A stretch of DNA of 20,564 nt from Actinomycetes bacterium. Lineage in GTDB: Bacteria; Actinomycetota; Coriobacteriia; WRKU01; WQUG01. Shown one piece after another: positions 14,718-20,564 of this stretch. Location: the NCBI GenBank assembly GCA_009785855.1, contig WQUG01000079.1:1-20564 (forward strand), given 5' to 3'. The position numbers and the translations under genes are program-made. Positions within the stretch are counted from its first letter, which is position 1, and each line of letters begins with the position of its first letter. A model generated the notes under the pieces. That model did not search any database and had not been told where the DNA came from. It saw only the letters and a list, made by a program, of their open reading frames with translations.

Positions 14718-14867
14718 ATGAGGACCCTGGTGACGCTGGCTTGCGAGGACTGCAAGCGGCGCAACTACACGACCAAGAAGAACAAGGCGAACAATCCCGA
14801 TCGTATCGAGATGAAGAAGTACTGCCCGTGGTGCAAGACGCACACCGTCCACAAGGAAACGCGCTAG
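14718..14867 (+). CDS. rpmG: 50S ribosomal protein L33 (zinc-binding form)
   Basis: 49-residue large-subunit protein. GAGAGGA at 14704-14710 precedes the ATG. It reads MRTLVTLACEDCKRRNY, then TTKKNK, and ends KKYCPWCKTHTVHKETR. The two pairs CEDC and CPWC form the zinc ribbon of the C+ type; many bacteria also have a zinc-free paralogue for zinc limitation. Its place just before secE-nusG is typical of Gram-positives. Confidence 0.96.
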   Translation: MRTLVTLACEDCKRRNYTTKKNKANNPDRIEMKKYCPWCKTHTVHKETR

Positions 14868-14880
14868 ACGCGCAGGGAAC

Positions 14881-14957
14881 AGGCCAGTAGCTCCAACTGG
14901 TAGAGCGCCGGTCTCCAAAACCGGATGTTGGGGGTTCGAGTCCCTCCTGGCCTGCCA
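14881..14957 (+). tRNA. tRNA-Trp (anticodon CCA)
   Basis: Acceptor AGGCCAG/CTGGCCT, discriminator G, encoded CCA. Anticodon stem CCGGT/ACCGG around CTCCAAA, anticodon CCA; T arm GGGGG-TTCGAGT-CCCTC. The D loop is CAACTGGTA, one C longer than the usual AACTGGTA, placing C where A14 is expected. It sits between rpmG and secE, 13 bases after the rpmG stop, so it is co-transcribed with protein genes. Confidence 0.94.
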
Positions 14958-14999
14958 GTCTTGACGACGAGCGGGCGACCTTCGAAGAAAGATACTGTT

Positions 15000-15323
15000 A
15001 TGGCAAAAGACAAAGAGAACAAGAAGAGCTCAAAGCAAAGCTCCCCGGGCGTTCCTGCGAAGATCATCGGATACTTCAAGGGGGTCGTCCAGGAACTCAA
15101 GCGGGTGACCTGGCCGACGCCGAAGGATATGCTGAACAGCGGCATCATCGTCGTCGCGACCCTGATCTTCTTCGCGCTGTTCACCTTCGCGTTCGACTCA
15201 GCGGCAACGAAAGGCGTGACCGCCCTGGCGAACACGACCGCCTCGAAGACGACGACGGCGACTCCGAATGCGAACGAGACGACGGTCACGCCCTCGCTCA
15301 CTGCGACCGGAACGAGCAAGTGA
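15000..15323 (+). CDS. secE: Preprotein translocase subunit SecE
   Basis: Small membrane subunit of the SecYEG channel. The ATG at 15000 has GAAAGA upstream and lies 42 bases after tRNA-Trp; 107 aa. The amphipathic helix and family motif are in IGYFKGVVQELKRVTWPT (about residues 23-40), followed by one membrane helix (about 48-66). The first 20 residues are Lys/Ser-rich. The C-terminal 35 residues form a Thr/Ala-rich tail (TTASKTTTATPNANETT) beyond the normal end, which would be extracytoplasmic if the helix runs N-in; its role is unknown. The stop overlaps the nusG start by one base. Confidence 0.95.
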   Translation: MAKDKENKKSSKQSSPGVPAKIIGYFKGVVQELKRVTWPTPKDMLNSGIIVVATLIFFALFTFAFDSAATKGVTALANTTASKTTTATPNANETTVTPSLTATGTSK

Positions 15324-15847
15324 TGGCGAAGAGATGGTACGTCGTCCACACGTATTCTGGACATGAGAACAAGGTCAAGACCGCGATACTCAACCGCATC
15401 GAGACCATGGGGCTCACTGACCAGATCTTCGCGATAGAGATCCCGACGGAGTCCGTTATCAACAAGGATGACGGGCGCCGACAAGAGAAGAAGATCTATC
15501 CGGGTTACATCCTTGTACAGATGGAGATGAACGACAACTCCTGGTACGTGGTGCGCAACACCCCCGGGGTGACCGGATTCATCGGTTCGCAGAACAAACC
15601 CATGGCGCTCACGCGTGACGAGTACAACGCCATGGTACGCAAGAGCAAGAGCGGCGACACCCCCCAGGCGGTCACGAACTTCCGGGTCGGACAGATCGTG
15701 CGCATCAAGGACGGCGCCTTCACGGACTTCGACGCTACGATCGTCGAGGTCAACGTCGATAAGGGGACGCTGCGCTGTAATGTGACCCTGTTCGGACGCG
15801 AGACTCCGGTCGAGCTGGAGTTCTCCTCCGTCGAAACGATAGAGTAG
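15323..15847 (+). CDS. nusG: Transcription termination/antitermination protein NusG
   Basis: Binds RNA polymerase and affects pausing, Rho termination and coupling to ribosomes. I chose ATG 15323, overlapping the secE stop (tgATG), giving 174 aa; GTG 15320 is one codon upstream. The NGN domain begins KRWYVVHTYSGHENKVK and contains GYILVQMEMNDNSWYVVRNTPGVTGF. The KOW domain is FRVGQIVRIKDGAFTDFDATIVEVN. It lacks the long acidic N-terminal extension found in Streptomyces-type NusG. Next is rplK after 13 bases. Confidence 0.97.
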   Translation: MAKRWYVVHTYSGHENKVKTAILNRIETMGLTDQIFAIEIPTESVINKDDGRRQEKKIYPGYILVQMEMNDNSWYVVRNTPGVTGFIGSQNKPMALTRDEYNAMVRKSKSGDTPQAVTNFRVGQIVRIKDGAFTDFDATIVEVNVDKGTLRCNVTLFGRETPVELEFSSVETIE

Positions 15848-15860
15848 CAGGTAGATAACT

Positions 15861-16283
15861 ATGGCAAAGAAACAAGTCGGATTCATCAAACTGCAGATCC
15901 CCGGCGGCCAGGCCAACCCGGCGCCCCCGGTGGGACCGGCCTTGGGCGCTCAGCAGGTCAACATCATGCAGTTCTGTCAGGCCTTCAACGCCGACACCTC
16001 GGATCGTCCGGGCCTGATACTGCCGGTCGAGATCACGGTCTACGAGGACCGCTCGTTTTCCTACATCATCAAGACCCCGCCGGCGGCTGTGCTGCTGAAG
16101 AAGGCTGCGGGCATAGAGAAGGGTTCGGCCGTGCCCCAGAAGGACAAGGTCGCGACCGTGTCCTGGGACCAGGTCCGCGAGATCGCCGAGACCAAGCTCG
16201 TCGATCTGAACGCGAACGATGTGGACGCGGCGGCTAAGATCGTCGCAGGAACCGCGCGTAGTATGGGGATAGTCGTCGAGTAG
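15861..16283 (+). CDS. rplK: 50S ribosomal protein L11
   Basis: Part of the GTPase-associated centre of the large subunit and needed for stringent-response activation by RelA. 140 aa, normal length. It begins MAKKQVGFIKLQIPGGQANPAPP-VGPALG, with the Pro-rich thiopeptide-contact region, and continues with FNADTSDRPG, FSYIIKTPPAAVLLKKAAG and the rRNA-binding C-terminal domain ending AGTARSMGIVVE. AGGTAG precedes the ATG. Confidence 0.98.
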   Translation: MAKKQVGFIKLQIPGGQANPAPPVGPALGAQQVNIMQFCQAFNADTSDRPGLILPVEITVYEDRSFSYIIKTPPAAVLLKKAAGIEKGSAVPQKDKVATVSWDQVREIAETKLVDLNANDVDAAAKIVAGTARSMGIVVE

Positions 16284-16289
16284 GCACGT

Positions 16290-16320
16290 TAGTGGGGAGG
16301 CGGAACCTCCGCCGCTACTA
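16290..16320 (+). promoter_or_regulatory. Hairpin in the rplK-rplA gap, possible L1 autoregulatory site
   Basis: TAGTGG (16290-16295) pairs with CTACTA (16315-16320, one G-U) and GGCGGA (16299-16304) with TCCGCC (16308-16313), separated by an asymmetric GGA/G internal loop. L1 proteins repress their own operon by binding a stem with such a loop that mimics 23S rRNA helix 76-77. Assignment is by position and shape only. The rplA ribosome binding site GAAAGGA follows 4 bases later. Confidence 0.35.
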
Positions 16321-16337
16321 CCACGAAAGGAACGAAG

Positions 16338-17039
16338 ATGGCACACACAAAGCGCTACAACGAGGCTAAAGCCAAGGTCGAGCACGAGAAGCTCTATGCG
16401 CCGGCAGAGGCCTGTGAGCTCGTCAAGGCCACGGCCAGGGCGAACTTCGATGAGACGATCGAGGCTCACTTCCGCCTTGGCATCGACACCCGCCAGGCAG
16501 ACCAGCAGGTGCGCGGCAGCATCTCGCTCCCTCACGGCACGGGCAAGACCGTGCGCGTCGCCGTGTTCGCAGAAGGCGACCTGGCGCGCGAGGCTGAGGC
16601 CGCCGGCGCTGACGTCGTCGGCTCTGATGATCTGGTCACCAAGATCAGCGGCGGCTGGTTCGACTTCGACGCGGCAGTGGCCACGCCCGATATGATGGGC
16701 AAGGTCGGGCGTCTGGGCAAGCTCCTGGGACCGCGCAACCTCATGCCGAACCCCAAGCTCGGGACGGTCACGACCGACGTCGCCAGGATCGTCGGCGAGC
16801 TGAAGTCCGGCCGGGTCGAGTACCGCGCGGACCGTTATGGCATCTGCCACGTGCCGATCGGCAAGAAGTCCTTCGAGGCCAGTGCTCTGCTCGGCAACTA
16901 TAGCGCGCTGCTCGATGAGCTGATGCGCGTCAAGCCCGCCTCGGCCAAGGGCAAGTACCTCAAGTCGATCGCCCTGGCCTCGACCATGGGACCAGGCGTC
17001 AAGGTCGATCCCTCCATCACACGGATCAGTGAGGACTGA
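16338..17039 (+). CDS. rplA: 50S ribosomal protein L1
   Basis: L1-stalk protein of the large subunit, involved in release of deacylated tRNA, and commonly the translational repressor of its own operon. 233 aa, full length. It shows FDETIEAHFRLGIDTRQADQQVRG, PHGTGKTVRVAVFAEG, LGPRNLMPNPKLGTVT and VEYRADRYGICHVPIGK. The ATG at 16338 has GAAAGGAACGA upstream. The usual next genes, rplJ and rplL, are absent; instead a 37-codon ORF starts 2 bases after the stop. Confidence 0.98.
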   Translation: MAHTKRYNEAKAKVEHEKLYAPAEACELVKATARANFDETIEAHFRLGIDTRQADQQVRGSISLPHGTGKTVRVAVFAEGDLAREAEAAGADVVGSDDLVTKISGGWFDFDAAVATPDMMGKVGRLGKLLGPRNLMPNPKLGTVTTDVARIVGELKSGRVEYRADRYGICHVPIGKKSFEASALLGNYSALLDELMRVKPASAKGKYLKSIALASTMGPGVKVDPSITRISED

Positions 17040-17041
17040 AC

Positions 17042-17155
17042 ATGCTTCCTTTAACCGGAGATACCCTGCGGCCCCTGCTCATCGCGCTTGCGGTGTTCGG
17101 GGCGGCGATCGTAGTGACCATCATCTACTTGCTCCTGCGTCGCCGGGGCAAGTGA
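17042..17155 (+). CDS. Micro-protein made of a bare LPLTG sorting-signal-like sequence
   Basis: 37 residues: M, then LPLTGD, a short TLRPL linker, one hydrophobic helix (LIALAVFGAAIVVTIIYLLL) and the basic end RRRGK. This is the exact layout of a Gram-positive cell-wall sorting signal (LPxTG, membrane span, positive tail), with the motif starting at residue 2 and no secreted domain before it. GTGAGGA at 17029-17035 lies 6 bases before the ATG, and the start is 2 bases after the rplA stop, so translation coupled to rplA is likely. The stop codon lies in the first bases of a palindromic repeat. It may be a genuine one-helix micro-protein, a remnant of a sortase substrate, or chance; codon use resembles its neighbours. 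No sortase gene is in the window. Confidence 0.6.
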   Translation: MLPLTGDTLRPLLIALAVFGAAIVVTIIYLLLRRRGK

Positions 17156-17284
17156 CAAAGGGTCAGACCCCTCTGTCACTCTTTGCTCTGGCAGGTTAGT
17201 TAGCGAGGGGGTCGTTCGCGTACGCGAGCAACCCCCTCGCCTCCCACTTGTGCTTTCAATGACAAAGGGGTCAGACCCCCCTTG
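17152..17284. repeat. Composite palindromic intergenic repeat, copy 2
   Basis: Three parts. Palindrome 1 (17152-17180): AGTGACAAAGGGTCAG facing ACCCCTCTGTCACT. Central hairpin (17203-17240): GCGAGGGGG with CCCCCTCGC, extended inside by TTCGCG/CGCGAG. Palindrome 2 (17260-17284): GACAAAGGGGTCAG facing ACCCCCTTG. The central and right parts match copy 1 at 4451-4550, including GCAGGT before and CTCCC after the hairpin. It fills the gap between the convergent LPLTG micro-ORF and ribU, and its hairpins could also stop transcription from both sides. No transposase is nearby. Confidence 0.75.
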
Positions 17285-17296
17285 CCGACTAACCCG

Positions 17297-17851
17297 TCAG
17301 AACACGAAGCGGGCGAGCGCCTTATAGAGCATGAAGGCCAGGGCGCTGTTCGCGGCTGCCTTCAGGACATTGAAGGGCAGAAACGCCGGGAGGATCATCT
17401 TGATGACTGCCGCGCGGGTGATGGTGTAGCCCAGCACACGCGTGCTGAGTGGTGGTGTCAGCACGATGTTAGCGACGATCATCATGATGACCATGCAGAC
17501 GACACCGATGATAAGTGCGACGAGCTGTCCGCTCAGATGTTTGCGGAAGCGCTGGAACAGGAAGCCTGCCGGGATCACCAGAGCAAGATAGGCGATGATA
17601 TCCATCATCACGCCGAACTGAGCTCCGATACCGGGAAAGAGTAAGCGGATGAACCCCGCAAGAACGGCGACGACGATGCCTTCGATCGGTCCGAAGAGTA
17701 AAGCGGCAAGCAGAACGATCGCGCCTGATGCATCATATTGGAGAAATCCGAACATCGGCGGAGTCTTCAGGAAGCTCAAAACGACGGTGAGCGCGATGAG
17801 CATCGCCAGGATCACGAGTTTGCGTACACGACTGTTACGAGAAGCAGGCAT
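17297..17851 (-). CDS. ribU: ECF transporter S component, riboflavin-specific (RibU type)
   Basis: Membrane substrate-binding subunit that captures riboflavin and works with a shared EcfAA'T energising module encoded elsewhere. 184 aa with about six hydrophobic helices, starting MPASRNSRVRKLVILAMLIALTVVLSFL-type sequence; FLQYDASGAIVLLAALLFGPIEGIVVAVLAGF resembles the helix 2-3 region of RibU. Riboflavin specificity rests mainly on the FMN riboswitch directly upstream. The ATG at 17851-17849 has GGAGG 4 bases before it. The gene is convergent with the rplA transcript and divergent from copA. Confidence 0.9.
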   Translation of the reverse strand: MPASRNSRVRKLVILAMLIALTVVLSFLKTPPMFGFLQYDASGAIVLLAALLFGPIEGIVVAVLAGFIRLLFPGIGAQFGVMMDIIAYLALVIPAGFLFQRFRKHLSGQLVALIIGVVCMVIMMIVANIVLTPPLSTRVLGYTITRAAVIKMILPAFLPFNVLKAAANSALAFMLYKALARFVF

Positions 17852-17859
17852 GATGCCTC

Positions 17860-17987
17860 CGTTCCTTCATCCGGACTTTGACCGTTGGTACTGGGTTCAC
17901 ACCAGTTCGACCCCAAGGGGCTCTCGGACTTAAGAGCGCTTCTGCGCCCATCACCGCCAGTGGGGAGTTCCACCCCGCCCTAAAACG
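17860..17987 (-). promoter_or_regulatory. FMN riboswitch (RFN element) controlling ribU
   Basis: On the - strand the conserved RFN blocks appear in order: AGGGCGGGGTGGAACTCCCC, ACTGGCGGTGAT, GTCCGAGAGCCC, CTGGTGTGAACCCAGTACC and CGGTCAAAGTCCGGATGAAG. The closing stem P1 pairs CGTTTT (17987-17982) with GGAACG (17865-17860). The ribosome binding site GGAGG (17860-17856) begins at the last base of P1 and no terminator fits before the ATG, so control is probably at translation: bound FMN should reduce riboflavin uptake. Confidence 0.95.
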
Positions 17988-17995
17988 TTCTCTCC

Positions 17996-18001
17996 ATTCT
18001 A
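17996..18001 (-). promoter_or_regulatory. Putative -10 of ribU
   Basis: TAGAAT on the - strand, 8 bases before the riboswitch P1. A weak TTGTAG lies 18 bases further upstream as -35 (18020-18025). It overlaps the region used by the divergent copA promoter. Confidence 0.4.
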
Positions 18002-18012
18002 GCGGAAAGCCG

Positions 18013-18021
18013 TGCGATACT
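18013..18021 (+). promoter_or_regulatory. Putative extended -10 of a leaderless copA transcript
   Basis: TG-c-GATACT ends 7 bases before the copA ATG at 18029, so transcription would start at the start codon. There is no Shine-Dalgarno sequence in the preceding 20 bases. A better-looking TACAAT at 18021-18026 is too close to the ATG unless translation starts later. No clear copper-repressor box was recognised. Confidence 0.35.
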
Positions 18022-18028
18022 ACAATAT

Positions 18029-20407
18029 ATGGCGAACAAGACGATATCACTTCCCATCGAAGGTATGACCTGTGCGGCCTGCGTCGCGCGCGTCGCCAAA
18101 GCGATCACCGCAGTCGAGGGCGTCCAGGCGGTCGCGGTCAACCTGGCGACCGAGAAAGCGACGCTGAGCTATGACACGCAGGTCACCTCGGTGGCGCAGA
18201 TCCAGGCCGCGGTCGCGCAGGCGGGCTATCGCGCTCTTGAGGTCGCGGGCACCCGTGAGGCGCTCGCCGCGGACCGCGCGCGCAGGCGTCGCGCGCTGCG
18301 CCTGCAGTGGACGGGCTTCGCAGGCGCGGCGGTCTTCGCCGTACCGCTGCTCTATCTCGCCATGGCCCCGATGCTCGTCGCCGGCGCCGTCCCAGCCTTC
18401 CTCGACCCGATGGTCCGTCCACTGGCCTATGCGCTGGTCCAGCTGGCGCTGGTTGTGCCCATCGTCGTGGCCGGCTCTCGCTTCTACACGGTGGGTTTCC
18501 GGACGCTCGTCGACCGCGCGCCGAACATGGACGCGCTCATCGCCCTGTCCACCACTGCGGCGATCGGTTGGAGCCTCTACAACACGCTGCTCATCGCGCT
18601 GGGACACCCCCACGCGGTCCATGCGCTGTACTTCGAGAGCGCCGGCGTGATCATCACGCTCATCCTGCTGGGCAAGACGCTCGAGGCGGCGAGCAAGGGG
18701 CGCGCGGGCGAGGCCATAACTAAGCTGATGTCGCTTGCGCCTGAGACCGCGACTCGCATCGCCTTCGACGGCGCTGAGCAGGAGTGCAGCATCGACGAGG
18801 TCGAGGTCGGCGATGTCCTGCTCGTGCGTCCCGGCGCGAAGGTCCCGGTCGACGGCGTGGTCGTCGCGGGCGCCAGCGCCGTCGATGAGTCGATGCTAAC
18901 CGGAGAGAGCATGCCCCGTGACAAGGCGGCCGGCGACGAGCTGATCGGCGCCACGCTGAACACCACCGGGTCGCTGCGCATGCGCGCCACGAAAGTGGCC
19001 GGCGACACGGCGCTTGCCCACATCATCGCGCTGGTCGAGGAGGCGCAGGCGGCCAGCGCCCCCATCGCGAGCTTCGCCGACCGGGTCGCCGCGGTCTTCG
19101 TGCCCGTCGTCATCGCCGTCGCCCTGCTCGCGGCCCTGCTCTGGGTCGCAGCGCTTGCGCTCACCGGCCAGCCGGGCGTCCTGGCCTTCAGCCTGAAGAT
19201 CTTCATCACCGTGCTCGTGATCGCCTGTCCCTGCGCTCTGGGACTCGCGACCCCGACTGCGATCATGGTGGGCACCGGCGTCGGTGCAAGGTCCGGGATA
19301 CTCATCAAGAGCGGCGAAGCCCTGGAGCGCGCGGCGCAGGTCACGACCGTCGTGCTGGACAAGACCGGCACGATCACCGAGGGCGCACCGCGTGTGACTG
19401 AGGTGATACCTGCTGATATGTTTAGAGAGGCCGGAGGCCCCGTCTGCGGCACCTCCGGCCTCTCTGATGAGGCAGCAGCAGATCGAGACGGAGACGGGGC
19501 CCCGAAGCCGGATCCCGTCGCCGGCCTCCTGGCTATCGCTGCCTCAGCCGAGCACGACTCCGAGCATCCACTGGGGCAGGCCATCGCGGCAGATGCCCTG
19601 CGTCTTGAGCTCGAGCTCGAGTCGGCGCGCGACTTCGTCTCGGTCACGGGAAAAGGGGTCGCAGCCACGGTCGCGGGACAGGCGGTGCTTGTGGGGACAG
19701 CCATCTGGCTGCAGGAGCACGGCTGCGAGGTAGCTCTGCTCGAGCAGGAAGCGACACGTCTTGCGACGGAGGGTAAGACGCCGGTCTACGTAGCGCTCGA
19801 TGGCGCGCTGGCAGGACTCATCGCGGTCGCTGACACCGTCAAGGAGACGAGTGCGGAGGCCATCGCAGAGCTCAAGGCTCGCGGTCTTGGGGTCGTCATG
19901 ATCACCGGGGACACGCGCAGCACCGCAGAAGCGATCGCGGCCGAGGTCGGGATCGATCACGTTCGCGCCGAGCTGCTCCCGCAGGACAAGGATGCTGAGA
20001 TCAGCAAGCTCCAGGCGGCAGGTCAGGTCGTCGCGATGGTCGGTGACGGTATCAACGACGCACCGGCGCTGGCGCGCGCCGACATCGGCATCGCGATCGG
20101 CTCAGGCACGGATGTCGCACTGCAGTCGGCCGACATCGTGCTCGTCCACGATGATCTGTGCGACGTCGCGACATCCATCGAGCTCAGCCGCCGTACGATC
20201 CGTAACGTCAAGCAGAACCTGTTCTGGGCCTTCGGGTACAATGTGGTCGGGATACCCATCGCGGCGGGCGTGCTGCATATATTCGGCGGGCCGCTCCTGA
20301 ATCCGATGATCGCCGCGGCTGCGATGAGCCTGAGTTCGGTATCAGTGGTGACGAACGCCCTGCGCTTGAAACGCTTCAGGCCGGAAAGAAAGGGGTCTTT
20401 GCGATGA
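18029..20407 (+). CDS. copA: Copper-exporting P1B-type ATPase
   Basis: Pumps Cu(I) out of the cytoplasm using ATP. 792 aa. One N-terminal heavy-metal domain with MTCAAC (Cys15, Cys18); eight membrane helices expected. The actuator motif TGES is at 291-294, the metal-site CPC at 400-402 (CPCALGLATPTA), the phosphorylated Asp444 in DKTGTITEG, the nucleotide-domain SEHPLG with His513, and the hinge GDGINDAPALA with Asp673. YN (FGYNVVGIPIAAG) and MxxSS (MSLSSVSVVTNALRLKR) fit the Cu(I) subgroup. Between VTEVIPA and LLAIAASAEHDSEHP is an insertion of about 35 residues (about 462-496), partly encoded by a 14-bp inverted repeat. The stop overlaps the downstream copZ start (ATGA). Confidence 0.96.
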   Translation: MANKTISLPIEGMTCAACVARVAKAITAVEGVQAVAVNLATEKATLSYDTQVTSVAQIQAAVAQAGYRALEVAGTREALAADRARRRRALRLQWTGFAGAAVFAVPLLYLAMAPMLVAGAVPAFLDPMVRPLAYALVQLALVVPIVVAGSRFYTVGFRTLVDRAPNMDALIALSTTAAIGWSLYNTLLIALGHPHAVHALYFESAGVIITLILLGKTLEAASKGRAGEAITKLMSLAPETATRIAFDGAEQECSIDEVEVGDVLLVRPGAKVPVDGVVVAGASAVDESMLTGESMPRDKAAGDELIGATLNTTGSLRMRATKVAGDTALAHIIALVEEAQAASAPIASFADRVAAVFVPVVIAVALLAALLWVAALALTGQPGVLAFSLKIFITVLVIACPCALGLATPTAIMVGTGVGARSGILIKSGEALERAAQVTTVVLDKTGTITEGAPRVTEVIPADMFREAGGPVCGTSGLSDEAAADRDGDGAPKPDPVAGLLAIAASAEHDSEHPLGQAIAADALRLELELESARDFVSVTGKGVAATVAGQAVLVGTAIWLQEHGCEVALLEQEATRLATEGKTPVYVALDGALAGLIAVADTVKETSAEAIAELKARGLGVVMITGDTRSTAEAIAAEVGIDHVRAELLPQDKDAEISKLQAAGQVVAMVGDGINDAPALARADIGIAIGSGTDVALQSADIVLVHDDLCDVATSIELSRRTIRNVKQNLFWAFGYNVVGIPIAAGVLHIFGGPLLNPMIAAAAMSLSSVSVVTNALRLKRFRPERKGSLR
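19424..19465. repeat. Perfect 14-bp inverted repeat inside copA
   Basis: AGAGAGGCCGGAGG (19424-19437) and CCTCCGGCCTCTCT (19452-19465) are exact reverse complements around a 14-base loop. The repeat is in frame and encodes FREAGGPVCGTSGLSDE in the nucleotide-binding domain, where related pumps have a short loop. This looks like a palindromic element inserted in frame into a tolerant surface loop. Confidence 0.75.
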
Positions 20408-20564
20408 AGAAAGAGACACTCAAGGTCACGGGCATGACCTGCGTCCACTGCGAGCATGCCGTCGAGTCCGCGGTCGCCGCGCTGCCCGGTACCGTCAAGG
20501 TGAAGGCGAACCACCGCAAGGGCGCCGTCGATGTCCGCTACGACGAGACGATGACGACGCACGA
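20404..20564 (+). CDS. copZ: Copper chaperone CopZ-like heavy-metal-binding protein (3' end outside window)
   Basis: The start overlaps the copA stop as ATGA. It reads MKKETLKVTGMTCVHCEHAV, then ESAVAALPGTVKVKAN and continues past the window end, 53 codons visible. MTCVHC is the Cu(I)-binding motif of HMA-fold chaperones, which hand copper to CopA. Co-transcription with copA supports this. The last few residues are not visible; CopZ proteins are usually about 65-75 aa. Confidence 0.9.
   Translation, partial: MKKETLKVTGMTCVHCEHAVESAVAALPGTVKVKANHRKGAVDVRYDETMTTH

Noticed and set aside
13242..14918. 558-codon open frame on the - strand opposite tuf
   Set aside because: It is the complement of the highly conserved tuf gene and also crosses rpmG and tRNA-Trp; no recognisable protein features.
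17282..17644. 120-codon + strand ORF opposite ribU
   Set aside because: His/Asp/Glu-rich antisense of a hydrophobic protein gene; ribU with its FMN riboswitch explains the region.
20388..20403. AAAGGGGTCTTT near the copA end as another copy of the palindromic repeat
   Set aside because: Only a short AAGGGGTC match with no palindrome or GCGAGGGGG hairpin; it more likely contributes the copZ ribosome binding site.

Overview
The window is about 62-65% GC by eye and has densely packed genes with GAAAGGA- or AGGAGG-type ribosome binding sites. Some starts look leaderless. CCA is encoded at the 3' end of every tRNA. The EF-Tu switch I sequence (ITIAIAHVEYET), the rpmG-tRNA-Trp-secE-nusG-rplK-rplA order and the zinc-type L33 point to a high-GC Gram-positive. 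My best guess is class Coriobacteriia of the Actinomycetota (Olsenella/Collinsella/Eggerthella-like). The class is inferred; no 16S gene is present.

Bases 1-6535 are housekeeping genes on the + strand: ileS (isoleucyl-tRNA synthetase), lspA (lipoprotein signal peptidase), an RluD-type pseudouridine synthase, mtnA (methylthioribose-1-phosphate isomerase) and comF. The 3' end of the rluD gene runs into a composite palindromic repeat. A second copy of that repeat lies after rplA at about 17152-17284.

Bases 6536-10700 hold a polar amino acid ABC importer: two different lipoprotein substrate-binding proteins, one permease and one ATPase. Each binding-protein gene is preceded by a 250-325 base untranslated region. 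The two regions contain what looks like the same structured RNA: an 11-base identical block GGTAGATGCGG, a closing GATGC/GCATC stem and an inner CTCAC/GTGAG hairpin. I cannot assign it to a known riboswitch or T-box class, and it is the best candidate here for an undescribed system.

Bases 10701-17155 are the translation cluster. Two tRNA-Val genes on the - strand diverge from tRNA-Tyr and tRNA-Thr, with promoters that appear to share one palindromic -35 box. A B12-binding radical SAM gene follows tRNA-Thr directly and has no ordinary start codon in the expected place. Then come tRNA-Met, tuf, rpmG, tRNA-Trp, secE, nusG, rplK and rplA. The arrangement resembles the tRNA-tufB-secE-nusG-rplKA order of other bacteria, with the radical SAM gene inside it. 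Directly after rplA, where rplJ-rplL often lie, is a 37-codon ORF that is essentially a bare sortase sorting signal (LPLTG, membrane helix, RRRGK).

Bases 17156-20564 hold the second repeat copy, a - strand ECF transporter S component (RibU) under a clear FMN riboswitch, and a divergent copA-copZ copper efflux pair (copZ is cut by the window end). A 14-bp perfect inverted repeat lies in frame inside copA.

No rRNA, CRISPR array, transposase or phage gene was found. Hairpins and promoters were read by eye, without energy calculations.
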